Shown here piece after piece: positions 1 through 7,198 of a stretch of DNA of 8,537 nucleotides. The position numbers and the translations under genes were made by a program. The number at the start of each line of letters is the position of its first letter. The first letter of the stretch is position 1. Under the pieces are notes generated by a model. The model made no database searches and was not told where the DNA came from. It saw only the letters and a program-made list of their open reading frames with translations. This DNA is from Sphingobacteriaceae bacterium (GTDB lineage: Bacteria > Bacteroidota > Bacteroidia > B-17B0 > Aurantibacillaceae): the NCBI GenBank assembly GCA_025360355.1, contig JANYCL010000364.1, forward strand, positions 1-8,537, given 5' to 3'.

Positions 1-1221
1 GATAGCCTGCAAAAAAAAGCCGATGACCTGGAAAGAATTTTATCATCCAAGAGCGCCTTGTTTAACGAAAGTAAAAATGCCAAACCATTAGCTCTGGATG
101 ACATTACCAAACAATTAGCCGCTGATGAAGCCGCGGTTGAAATAGAGGAAATAAATGAGTACACTACTTTCTTTACTGGCAAATCAAAATACATTGCTTT
201 AGTGGTAGGTGCCGGCTCCGCTAGTCTGGTTGAATTGGGCAACGCTGAAACCATTCAAAATGCCATTAAAGATTTCAGAGACAAAACCATTAACCGCAAA
301 CCTGAGAACGAAGCTTATGCCGTTACGTGGAAACCGTTAGATGACAAATTAACTTCTTTCAAAAAAGTGTATTTGGCATTAGATGGTTTGTATCATCAAT
401 TAAGTATTAACGCGCTAAAGGATGCGGCCGGTAATTATTTAATTGATAAATACACTATACAATTTGTCGGTAACACTAAAGATTTAATTACCGTAAAACA
501 AAATGCCGCCACCGCAAAAAAACCGGCAACCGCTTTTTTAATTGGGAATCCTACTTACGGAAAAAACCAAGTGATAGCGCAATTACCAGGAACAGAAGCG
601 GAGGTAAACAATCTTAAAAAAATTCTTACTACCGCAGGCGTAAAGAACACGGTATTGATTGGCGATAAAGCCACCGAAGAAGAAGTGAAAAAAATTAATT
701 CGCCTTCGGTAGTTCACATCGCAACACATGGTTATTTTTTAGCCGACCTAAGCGAAGTAGAAACTAACAAAGTATTGGGAGTGGATGTGACCGTTGCTAA
801 ACAAAATCCTTTATTGCGAAGCGGTGTGTTATTGGCTAATTGCGAAAATGTTTTTGATGAAACCTATCGTGCAGGAAATGCCGACAACGGAATTTTAACA
901 GCCTACGAAGCGTTGAGTTTGCATTTAGATAATACCGACATGGTAGTATTAAGCGCCTGCGAAACCGGACTAGGAAGTGTAAAACAAGGCGAAGGCGTTT
1001 TTGGTTTGCAGCGTTCATTTTTAATTGCAGGTGCAAAATCCATCATCATGAGTTTATGGAGCGTAAGCGATGAAGCCACAATGGAATTAATGACTCTGTT
1101 TTACAGCAACTACAGTAAAAGTGGCAACAAACAACAGGCCTTCGCTCTAGCGCAAAAGCAACTCAAAACAAAATATAAAGAACCGTTTTATTGGGCAGCT
1201 TTTGTGATGTTATCAAAATGA
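1..1221 (+). CDS. CHAT-domain caspase-like peptidase, C-terminal part (5' truncated by window)
   Basis: This is the C-terminal 406 residues of a CHAT (caspase HetF-associated with TPRs) protein. The reading frame is open from base 1, so the true start lies outside the window. The TTG at 58 is internal, because the 19 codons before it continue a plausible helical sequence. The caspase-like catalytic pair is visible: His in the ATHG motif (codon 727-729) and Cys in the SACETG motif (codon 958-960). Typical surrounding CHAT blocks are present too: LPGTEAEV, then GEGVFGLQRSFLIAGAK and SLWSVSDEAT. Family knowledge says such proteins usually carry N-terminal TPR repeats and act as cysteine peptidases, but their substrates are mostly unknown. 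The TPR part would be upstream and cannot be seen. No gasdermin, CRISPR effector or other known CHAT partner is encoded downstream, so no defence role can be claimed. The domain call is strong; the biological role is open. Confidence 0.93.
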   Translation, partial: DSLQKKADDLERILSSKSALFNESKNAKPLALDDITKQLAADEAAVEIEEINEYTTFFTGKSKYIALVVGAGSASLVELGNAETIQNAIKDFRDKTINRKPENEAYAVTWKPLDDKLTSFKKVYLALDGLYHQLSINALKDAAGNYLIDKYTIQFVGNTKDLITVKQNAATAKKPATAFLIGNPTYGKNQVIAQLPGTEAEVNNLKKILTTAGVKNTVLIGDKATEEEVKKINSPSVVHIATHGYFLADLSEVETNKVLGVDVTVAKQNPLLRSGVLLANCENVFDETYRAGNADNGILTAYEALSLHLDNTDMVVLSACETGLGSVKQGEGVFGLQRSFLIAGAKSIIMSLWSVSDEATMELMTLFYSNYSKSGNKQQAFALAQKQLKTKYKEPFYWAAFVMLSK

Positions 1222-1240
1222 TTTTTTACATTTATAAATC

Positions 1241-3121
1241 ATGAACGCTAAAACAAGTCCGCTTCAGAGTCTGTTAACGTTACGCGGACTTGCCCTGCCT
1301 TTACTTTTGATTATGGCGTTTGTAATGGGACTGCAAAATTGTTTTAGTCCAGATCTTGGTTTTCATCTCCGTTCTGCTCAGTGGGTCTTAGAGCATAAAG
1401 CTTTTATTTATACTGATGAATTTAGCTTTGGCTCGGCAGGAAATAATTATTACGATCTTCAATGGCTATATCAACTTATTATTTATGCTTGTTATAAAGC
1501 GGGACAAGAACCTTTTCTTGTAATTTTAAATTCGCTATTACTAGTTTGTTCTTTTGTGTTAGTATGGTTACGTTTTAAGCAAAAAATTTCTTCCGCCTTA
1601 AACATCAGCGCATTTACTATTCTCGCTATTTTTGGTGCGCAGGCTTTGTCGTTCGAAATCCGTCCGCAAGTTTTTTCTTTCATCTATCTGAATATTCTCT
1701 TAATTATTCTGGAAAATTATAAACAAGGGAAAACAAAAAAATTATTCTGGCTTCCTTTTATCATGCTCCTTTGGGTAAACACACATAGCTTAGCTATTTT
1801 AGGTTTGGTAATTATTGGTGCTTATCTCGCAGGAAGCTATTTCGAAACTAAAAAACTTGATAAGACTTTGCTAAAATTTGTGGGCTTATCTCTTTTTGCT
1901 TTTTTGATCAATCCATACTTTATAAATGGCTTGCTTTTCCCTCTTTCGCAATTTGGAATTTTAAAAGGCGATGCGTTTCACAAAACTTTTATCGGAGAAT
2001 TGCAATCGCCTTTTACATTCAAAGATCTTAAAGAGCAGGGTTTGTCTTATATTTTTAATCCGCTTTTTTATATTCAGGTCTATTCGCTTATTTCCGTTTT
2101 AGCTTGTATAAATTCTTTTCGCAAAAAAAACATTACCGATGCGTTTTTAATTGCAGGGTTTTTTGTGTTACTTTTTTTGGCGATTAAAAATTATGGTTTT
2201 TATTTAATGGTGACTTTACCTATGACGGCAGCTTTTGTTCATCAATGGTTGGAGGGCAGGAACAAAAGCATTAAACCTGATAAAAAGAAAATGCCTGTTG
2301 TTATTGAAAGTAAGCTTAATAAACGTATGCTTGTAGCTTCAATTGTGTTTGCGGTATTTATATCGTGGATCTGTGTTACTGATGGATTTAGTGTTTTACA
2401 CCGCTCTCCATTTAGATTTGGGATCTCGCAAGACAAAGAAACGCTTCCCATAGAGGCAACCGAGTTCTTAAATAAAAATAAGATATACGGAAAAATTTTA
2501 AATGATCTGGATTTTGGAGGTTATTTGATGTATCACTATCCTGAAAAAAATTTTATTGACGGGCGATTAGAATTACCAAAGCCTGATCTTTTAAAAAAAT
2601 ATTATGGCAGTTTAAAATCACAGAACTTAAACGAATTGATCTCCGAATACAATCCCGACATAGTACTATTTCCATATATGAAAAACGGAAGTTGGTGGGT
2701 ACACCTAATAAGTGATAAAACATTCAGACTTGTTTACTTCGACGGACTAGCCGCAATCTATATCAAACAAGGAAAATTTGAGAACATTCCTGAATTAACA
2801 GCGGTTTCGGTAAACCAAATGTCGGGTAATGATGAAAAAGGAAATATAGCACAGCTTATACAGGAGGAAAAGTCATCACGAATGACGGTTGCAATAAAAA
2901 GCATCTGGCAAAAACAATATTTTCCGCTAACCGAACAAAACAAGGCCAATTTTTGTTTTACAATGGGTTTTATGGATGCAGGATTAAATTATTGTGGTCA
3001 AGCTCTCCGTAAAGCAACTGTGAGTCCGGCTAACGTTTATTATCTTCTCTCCATATATCTTAAGGACGCAGGACAGTACAGAGAATCTGAAGACTGTTTG
3101 AAGAAATCGAAGAGAAATTAA
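1241..3121 (+). CDS. multi-pass membrane protein resembling GT-C-fold glycosyltransferases
   Basis: This is a 626-residue integral membrane protein starting at ATG 1241, 19 bases after the CHAT gene, so the two could be co-transcribed. Roughly nine to eleven hydrophobic segments lie between residues 16 and 380. The first extracytoplasmic loop has the block SPDLGFHLR (36-44), followed by YTDEFSF and DLQWLYQ. This resembles the acidic, His-containing loop of GT-C-like proteins that use polyprenyl-linked sugars. Further family-like blocks are EIRPQVFS (139-146), LWVNTHS (167-173) and FGGYLMYHYPEKNFIDGR (425-442). Residues from about 385 onward are soluble. The last 60 look helical and TPR-like, ending in a Lys-rich tail. 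From family resemblance it may transfer or handle envelope glycans, but no specific substrate can be read. No glycan-synthesis neighbours are visible. Membrane topology is secure; enzymatic function is an inference. Confidence 0.8.
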   Translation: MNAKTSPLQSLLTLRGLALPLLLIMAFVMGLQNCFSPDLGFHLRSAQWVLEHKAFIYTDEFSFGSAGNNYYDLQWLYQLIIYACYKAGQEPFLVILNSLLLVCSFVLVWLRFKQKISSALNISAFTILAIFGAQALSFEIRPQVFSFIYLNILLIILENYKQGKTKKLFWLPFIMLLWVNTHSLAILGLVIIGAYLAGSYFETKKLDKTLLKFVGLSLFAFLINPYFINGLLFPLSQFGILKGDAFHKTFIGELQSPFTFKDLKEQGLSYIFNPLFYIQVYSLISVLACINSFRKKNITDAFLIAGFFVLLFLAIKNYGFYLMVTLPMTAAFVHQWLEGRNKSIKPDKKKMPVVIESKLNKRMLVASIVFAVFISWICVTDGFSVLHRSPFRFGISQDKETLPIEATEFLNKNKIYGKILNDLDFGGYLMYHYPEKNFIDGRLELPKPDLLKKYYGSLKSQNLNELISEYNPDIVLFPYMKNGSWWVHLISDKTFRLVYFDGLAAIYIKQGKFENIPELTAVSVNQMSGNDEKGNIAQLIQEEKSSRMTVAIKSIWQKQYFPLTEQNKANFCFTMGFMDAGLNYCGQALRKATVSPANVYYLLSIYLKDAGQYRESEDCLKKSKRN

Positions 3122-3123
3122 AA

Positions 3124-3142
3124 TTGCTACGATCTGTAGCAA
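3124..3142 (+). terminator. short hairpin after the membrane-protein gene, possible terminator or operator
   Basis: A perfect 7-base-pair inverted repeat, TTGCTAC (3124-3130) and GTAGCAA (3136-3142), encloses the 5-base loop GATCT. It begins two bases after the stop codon of the membrane-protein gene. No uninterrupted T-tract follows; the next bases are C-rich, with a TTTT only at 3156-3159. It is therefore a weak intrinsic terminator candidate and could instead be a dyad operator or an mRNA 3'-end stabiliser. It lies just upstream of the radA promoter candidate. Confidence 0.4.
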
Positions 3143-3162
3143 CCAATCCCTTCGCTTTTCCC

Positions 3163-3170
3163 TACCTTTG
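3163..3170 (+). promoter_or_regulatory. candidate Bacteroidota -7 promoter element for radA
   Basis: TACCTTTG matches the TAnnTTTG -7 consensus known for the main sigma factor of Bacteroidota. It sits 29 bases before the TTG start of radA, which would leave a leader of about 20-25 bases. No exact TTG -33 box is found at the expected 19-21 base spacing. The same 8-mer pattern also occurs by chance inside coding sequence (for example at 1423-1430 and 1800-1807), so position is the main support. Confidence 0.42.
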
Positions 3171-3194
3171 AACTTTAAAACACTGAACCTTGAA
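3166..3194 (+). repeat. degenerate heptanucleotide tandem repeat in the radA leader
   Basis: Four consecutive imperfect units can be read: CTTTGAA (3166-3172), CTTTAAAA (3173-3180, one base longer), CACTGAA (3181-3187) and CCTTGAA (3188-3194). The TGAAC core recurs at 3169, 3184 and 3191. The first unit overlaps the candidate -7 element and the array ends five bases before the start codon, so it occupies essentially the whole leader of radA. Confidence 0.5.
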
Positions 3195-3199
3195 CTAAA

Positions 3200-4582
3200 T
3201 TGGCTAAAGTTAAAACCACATATTTTTGTCAGAGTTGCGGTACGCAGCATAATAAATGGACAGGCCAGTGCGGCAGTTGTAATGAATGGAATACGCTTGT
3301 AGAAGAGAAAGTACAGAAAGAAACCAAAAACGACAGGCTTCAGGTTTTTGCTTCCAATAAAAATGCGAAGACAAGAAATAATAAATCTGTTTTGTTGCAG
3401 GATGTGGGTTTACAAGATTATCCCCGCATTGCTGTTCCGGGAAAAGAATTAACCAGAGTTTTAGGCGGAGGAATTGTTCCCGGGAGTTTAGTTTTATTTG
3501 GCGGCGAGCCGGGCATTGGTAAATCAACATTGATGCTGCAATTAGCGCTCCGTTTAAAAAATTTAAAAATATTATATGTTAGTGGAGAAGAAAGCGAGCA
3601 ACAAATAAAAATGCGCGCTGAGCGCATTGGCGTTACAACAGAAAGTTGTTTTATTTTACAGGAAACAAATACACAAAATATTTTTCAGCAGATAGAAGAG
3701 ATCCAGCCACAATTGGTAATTCTCGATTCCATTCAAACTTTACATACAAGTTATGTAGAAAGCAGTCCGGGAAGCGTTTCGCAAGTACGTGAATGTGCTG
3801 CAGAATTTTTACGTTTCGCAAAAGAAACAAATACGCCAGTGTTCATGATCGGTCATATTACAAAAGAAGGAAGTTTAGCCGGACCAAAAGTTTTAGAGCA
3901 CATGGTGGATACAGTTTTACAATTTGAAGGCGATACCAATCATGTTTACCGTTTATTGCGTGCCACAAAAAATCGTTTCGGAAGTACGAATGAAATGGGT
4001 ATTTACGAAATGAACGGCGATGGGTTAAGAGAAGTAACAAATCCTTCTGAAATTTTAATTACACATCGTGAACATGCTACGAGCGGAGTTGCAATTGCTG
4101 CAACAATGGAAGGTAACCGTCCGATGCTAATTGAAACGCAAGCTTTAGTTAGCAGCGCTGCTTACGGAACACCTCAGCGATCATCAACAGGATTTGATTT
4201 AAGAAGGCTGTCCATGTTATTAGCGGTTTTAGAAAAACGTTGTGGGTTTCGTTTAGCCGTAAAAGATGTTTTCATAAATATTGCAGGTGGCATAAAAGTG
4301 GAAGACCCGGGAATTGATCTTGCTTTAGTATGCGGAATTTTATCAAGCAACGAAGATCTTCCGATCCCTCAAAATGTTTGTTTTGCCGGCGAAGTTGGTT
4401 TAACCGGAGAGATACGTTCCGTGAACAGAATTGAACAGCGTATTTCCGAAGCGCAAAAGTTAGGATTTGAGAAAATATTTATATCATCATATAACAAAAA
4501 AGGCTTAGATTTGAAGCAGTTCTCCATTGAGATTATTACGGTAAGTAAAATGGAAGAAGTGTTTCAAAAACTGTTCGCCTGA
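3200..4582 (+). CDS. radA: DNA repair protein RadA (Sms)
   Basis: RadA is a RecA-like, DnaB-type hexameric ATPase that promotes branch migration and helps process recombination intermediates. The full family layout is present in 460 residues, the usual length. An N-terminal C4 zinc finger has Cys10, Cys13, Cys24 and Cys27. The Walker A motif GGEPGIGKST lies at 101-110 and the Walker B segment LVILDS at 172-177. The RadA signature KNRFG is at 257-261. A Lon-protease-like C-terminal domain runs from about 280 to 460. The start is TTG at 3200: an in-frame TGA at 3191-3193 precludes any earlier start, and a later ATG would remove the zinc finger. The Met-Ala-Lys N-terminus fits known RadA proteins. 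The TGA stop shares its last base with the next gene's ATG, so translational coupling is likely. All diagnostic motifs are intact. Confidence 0.97.
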   Translation: MAKVKTTYFCQSCGTQHNKWTGQCGSCNEWNTLVEEKVQKETKNDRLQVFASNKNAKTRNNKSVLLQDVGLQDYPRIAVPGKELTRVLGGGIVPGSLVLFGGEPGIGKSTLMLQLALRLKNLKILYVSGEESEQQIKMRAERIGVTTESCFILQETNTQNIFQQIEEIQPQLVILDSIQTLHTSYVESSPGSVSQVRECAAEFLRFAKETNTPVFMIGHITKEGSLAGPKVLEHMVDTVLQFEGDTNHVYRLLRATKNRFGSTNEMGIYEMNGDGLREVTNPSEILITHREHATSGVAIAATMEGNRPMLIETQALVSSAAYGTPQRSSTGFDLRRLSMLLAVLEKRCGFRLAVKDVFINIAGGIKVEDPGIDLALVCGILSSNEDLPIPQNVCFAGEVGLTGEIRSVNRIEQRISEAQKLGFEKIFISSYNKKGLDLKQFSIEIITVSKMEEVFQKLFA

Positions 4583-6705
4583 TGAAAAATTATTTCCTGT
4601 CTTTGTTTTTTGTTTTTCTTACCGCTTTTTCGTTTGGTCAGGTTAATAAACAGGTTGATAGTCTTATAAAAATTCTCCCCTCCACAAACGACACTAATAA
4701 GCTTGCCATTATGTATACGCTTACTGTTTACTATGGTTATTCCGACCCTGAGCTTTCTCAAAAATATCTTGATGATCTGTTTAAACTTGCTGTCGAAAAA
4801 AAATCGGTTCGATGGGAAGCTAATGCCCACAATCAAAAAGGAACTCTTCTTTTTCAAACCGGTAATTATACCAGTGCTATTTTAAGTTTCAGCACTGCAT
4901 TAAGCCTGTTTAAAATTGCAAAAATTCCGGGAGGCGTTGGAAATGGTTATCAAAATATTGGCCTGAGTTATGCTAACCTCGGCGACAATGAAAAAGCAAT
5001 TCCGTTTTATAATGAAGCTATTAAAGTGTTTCAGGGTGCCAAAAAATTATCAAGCTTGCCCGGAGTATACAATAATTTAGGTTTAGTTTTTATGAAACAA
5101 AAAAATTATCCTAAAGCAGAGGAATATTTCGTAAAAGCAGTTACCGGCTTTAATGAGTTTCATATGGAAGCAAATTTAGGAAACCCATATCTTAATCTTG
5201 GTCTTCTCAAATCAAATTTATTACAATACAAAGAGGGGTTAAAATACTACAGCATGGCTTTAAGTTGTTTTTTGAAGTACAACGATCTGTTTAAAGTATC
5301 TGCAACTTACAATGATATTGGCAATACATATACAAACATTCAAAAAACAGACAGTGCACTTTTTTATTTTAAAAAAGCCGTTAAAATTAACAAAGAGCTT
5401 GAAGATACGATCGGGCTTTCCTCAAATTTTTTAAACATCGCCGTTAATTACAGATTCGAGCGTAAAGAAGATCTGGCGAAAATTTATCTCGATAGTTGTT
5501 ATCAGCTCTTTACGCCAAGCTCCACGCTTGAACAAAAAAGCTTGTATTATTTAGAGTTGTCTTATTACAATTTCTATAAAAATAATTTTATTGAAGGTGT
5601 TTTAAACAATGAACAATGCTTTCAATACAAAGACAGTTTTATTAGAATGGAGAACGTGAAAAGTCTTAACTCCCTTGCAACCGCTTACGAAACCGAAAAG
5701 AAAGATCTACAAATAAAAAATCAATCTTTAGAAATTGACACGAAGCAAAAAGAAAACGAGGCAAAAAATAAAATTTTATATCTGGGAACATTTACCTTAC
5801 TAATTGTGGGCCTGTTTGGTTTCATTGCATTTAATAATTACAAAAAAACAAAAAAAGCAAATGTTATTATTAATAACCAGAAGGAACAGGTCGAATTACA
5901 AAAAGAAGAGCTCTCGCATCAAAAAGAATTAGTAGAAGAAAAGCAAAAAGAAATTATCGACAGTATTAACTACGCTCAAAAAATTCAAGCTGCTGTTTTA
6001 ACAAGCGAAGAGGTTTGGAAGAAAATATCGCCGGAGCATTTTATTATTTTCTTCCCGAAAGATATTGTGAGTGGTGATTTTTATTGGGCGCACAATTTAA
6101 TTAATAACCGTTCTGTTTTTGCTTTAGCAGATTGTACCGGTCATGGCGTGCCGGGCGGATTCATGAGTATGCTTGGAAATAGTTTTTTAAATGAATTAGT
6201 TGTAGAAAATAAAATATTTAAAGCCGATGAGGTTTTAAATAAATTGCGTTCAAAAATTATTGCGGCGCTCGGACAAAAAGGCGCTACCGATCGTAAGGAC
6301 GGAATGGACATGGCCATTTGTGTTTGGAATAAATTAAATAATACTTTAGAGTTTTCCGGTGCCAATAATAATTTATGGTTGGTAAGAAACAATGAATTAA
6401 TTCAATACGCGGGCGATAAAATGCCAATCGGTCAGTACAGCGAAGAGTTAAAACCCTTCTCATCACAATCGATCGAGCTTCAGAAAAATGACCTGATCGT
6501 TTTATGTACCGATGGCTTTTCTGATCAGTTTGGTGGCGAGAGCGGGAAAAAATTGAAGTCAAAAAATCTTAAAGAACTAATTATTAAAGGTTCCCAAAAT
6601 CCATTAGAGCAACAAAAGACAGACCTGATCTCTCAATTCTCAAAATGGAAAGGGAATCACGAACAGGTTGATGATGTAAGCTTGATCATGATCAGGGTTG
6701 TTTAA
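4582..6705 (+). CDS. TPR sensor protein with cytoplasmic SpoIIE/PP2C-type serine phosphatase domain
   Basis: This 707-residue protein is likely a membrane-bound signalling phosphatase. The first 19 residues form a signal peptide ending at SFGQ. Residues about 40-350 hold tandem TPR-like helical repeats with typical blocks (YQNIGLSYANLGDNEKAI, YNNLGLVFMKQKNYPKAE). One transmembrane span lies near 399-418. A Gln/Glu/Lys-rich coiled coil follows (about 425-460), and the linker IIDSINYAQKIQAAVL leads to the phosphatase domain (about 475-707). Metal-binding acidic residues are intact: Asp499 in SGDFYW, Asp517 in ADCTGHG, Asp644 in CTDGFSD and Asp697/698 in VDDVS. With this topology the TPRs would be periplasmic and the phosphatase cytoplasmic. 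The family dephosphorylates Ser/Thr on STAS-type regulators. A small STAS-like gene lies 62 bases downstream, a plausible substrate. The ATG overlaps the radA stop by one base (TGATG). The input signal is unknown. Confidence 0.92.
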   Translation: MKNYFLSLFFVFLTAFSFGQVNKQVDSLIKILPSTNDTNKLAIMYTLTVYYGYSDPELSQKYLDDLFKLAVEKKSVRWEANAHNQKGTLLFQTGNYTSAILSFSTALSLFKIAKIPGGVGNGYQNIGLSYANLGDNEKAIPFYNEAIKVFQGAKKLSSLPGVYNNLGLVFMKQKNYPKAEEYFVKAVTGFNEFHMEANLGNPYLNLGLLKSNLLQYKEGLKYYSMALSCFLKYNDLFKVSATYNDIGNTYTNIQKTDSALFYFKKAVKINKELEDTIGLSSNFLNIAVNYRFERKEDLAKIYLDSCYQLFTPSSTLEQKSLYYLELSYYNFYKNNFIEGVLNNEQCFQYKDSFIRMENVKSLNSLATAYETEKKDLQIKNQSLEIDTKQKENEAKNKILYLGTFTLLIVGLFGFIAFNNYKKTKKANVIINNQKEQVELQKEELSHQKELVEEKQKEIIDSINYAQKIQAAVLTSEEVWKKISPEHFIIFFPKDIVSGDFYWAHNLINNRSVFALADCTGHGVPGGFMSMLGNSFLNELVVENKIFKADEVLNKLRSKIIAALGQKGATDRKDGMDMAICVWNKLNNTLEFSGANNNLWLVRNNELIQYAGDKMPIGQYSEELKPFSSQSIELQKNDLIVLCTDGFSDQFGGESGKKLKSKNLKELIIKGSQNPLEQQKTDLISQFSKWKGNHEQVDDVSLIMIRVV

Positions 6706-6767
6706 TTTCTGCCCCGCTTTCTTTTCTCAAATTATTTTTTTATCATTACTTCCGTTTTTAACTCTTA

Positions 6768-7172
6768 ATGTCCGATTTTAAAATTATTGAATCCGTGCGT
6801 CAGCGCATTGCCACTATTGACTTTTGGGACAATGGCATTACAAACATGCGTATTGATGATAATGTGGAAGTATCCCTGAAAGATTCAGAAGAGCAATATG
6901 AAATTTTACGGTCGCGTTACAATGGAAAAACCAAATACAGAATTTTAGTTGAACCCGGGCGTTATACTTCTGTTTCGGGAGAAGCGCGGGAGTTTTCCAC
7001 TGACCCGGAAAGAAACGCGATGACCGCAGCCAGCGCTGTCTTAGTTCGTTCATTAGCGCACAGAATCGTAATAAATTTTCTCATTAATTTCATTCAAAAA
7101 CAAAATATGAAAATGAGAATGTTTGATTCTAAAGACAAAGCGATAGAGTGGCTGCTTTCTGTTAAGCCTTAA
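6768..7172 (+). CDS. small STAS/SpoIIAA-like protein, possible substrate of the upstream phosphatase
   Basis: This is a soluble 134-residue protein without signal peptide or membrane span. Its pattern fits the small SpoIIAA/STAS-like fold recalled from Bacteroidota as DUF7793-like. Alternating beta strands come first, then the segment ILVEPGRYTSVSGEAREFS (59-77), the conserved-looking block VLVRSLAHRIVINF (91-104), and an ending MRMFDSKDKAIEWL. That ending is typical of STAS/SEC14-like small proteins, in which a final strand precedes an Asp/Glu-rich helix. Thr67, Ser68 and Ser70 sit where STAS regulators carry their phosphorylated residue; this placement is by analogy only. The gene begins at ATG 6768, 62 bases after the SpoIIE-domain gene on the same strand. 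No good promoter is visible in the gap, so co-transcription is plausible. The canonical STAS D-S-S-G phosphorylation motif is not present, so the role as phosphatase partner is a hypothesis. Confidence 0.65.
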   Translation: MSDFKIIESVRQRIATIDFWDNGITNMRIDDNVEVSLKDSEEQYEILRSRYNGKTKYRILVEPGRYTSVSGEAREFSTDPERNAMTAASAVLVRSLAHRIVINFLINFIQKQNMKMRMFDSKDKAIEWLLSVKP

Positions 7173-7186
7173 GTCGTTTTCTTAAT

Positions 7187-7194
7187 TAACTTTG
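7187..7194 (+). promoter_or_regulatory. candidate -7 promoter element directly before the transglycosylase gene
   Basis: TAACTTTG matches the TAnnTTTG -7 consensus of Bacteroidota. It ends four bases before the GTG start at 7199. Transcription would normally begin five to eight bases further on, at or just inside the start codon, giving a leaderless or near-leaderless message. The alternative is a true start at the in-frame ATG at 7268. No exact -33 TTG is seen; the closest is TTA at 7162-7164. Confidence 0.42.
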
Positions 7195-7198
7195 CTCC

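Noticed and set aside
58..60. TTG at 58 as the start of the CHAT protein
   Set aside because: The frame is open from base 1 with protein-like codons, so this is an internal codon of a gene that begins before the window.
1227..1234. TACATTTA before the membrane-protein gene as a -7 promoter element
   Set aside because: It matches TAnnTTTG at all but the final G, has no -33 box, and the 19-base gap makes co-transcription with the CHAT gene simpler.
1..3121. CHAT protease locus as a gasdermin or CRISPR-linked defence system
   Set aside because: The neighbouring protein is a multi-pass GT-C-like membrane protein with no gasdermin features, and no Cas genes or repeats are present.
2984..3530. 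Two - strand open frames of 88 and 106 residues over the radA start region
   Set aside because: They overlap the radA zinc-finger and Walker regions, which are clearly coding on the + strand, and their translations are basic, low-complexity and without any recognisable motif.
6683..6694. 12-base perfect palindrome TGATCATGATCA near the end of the phosphatase gene
   Set aside because: It lies inside the conserved PP2C C-terminal motif (SLIMI codons) and is explained by the coding sequence; there is no partner copy or spacer context for an operator.
7169..7185. Small inverted repeat TTAAG...CTTAA after the STAS-like gene as a terminator
   Set aside because: A 5-bp, all but A/T stem is too weak and is expected by chance in AT-rich DNA.
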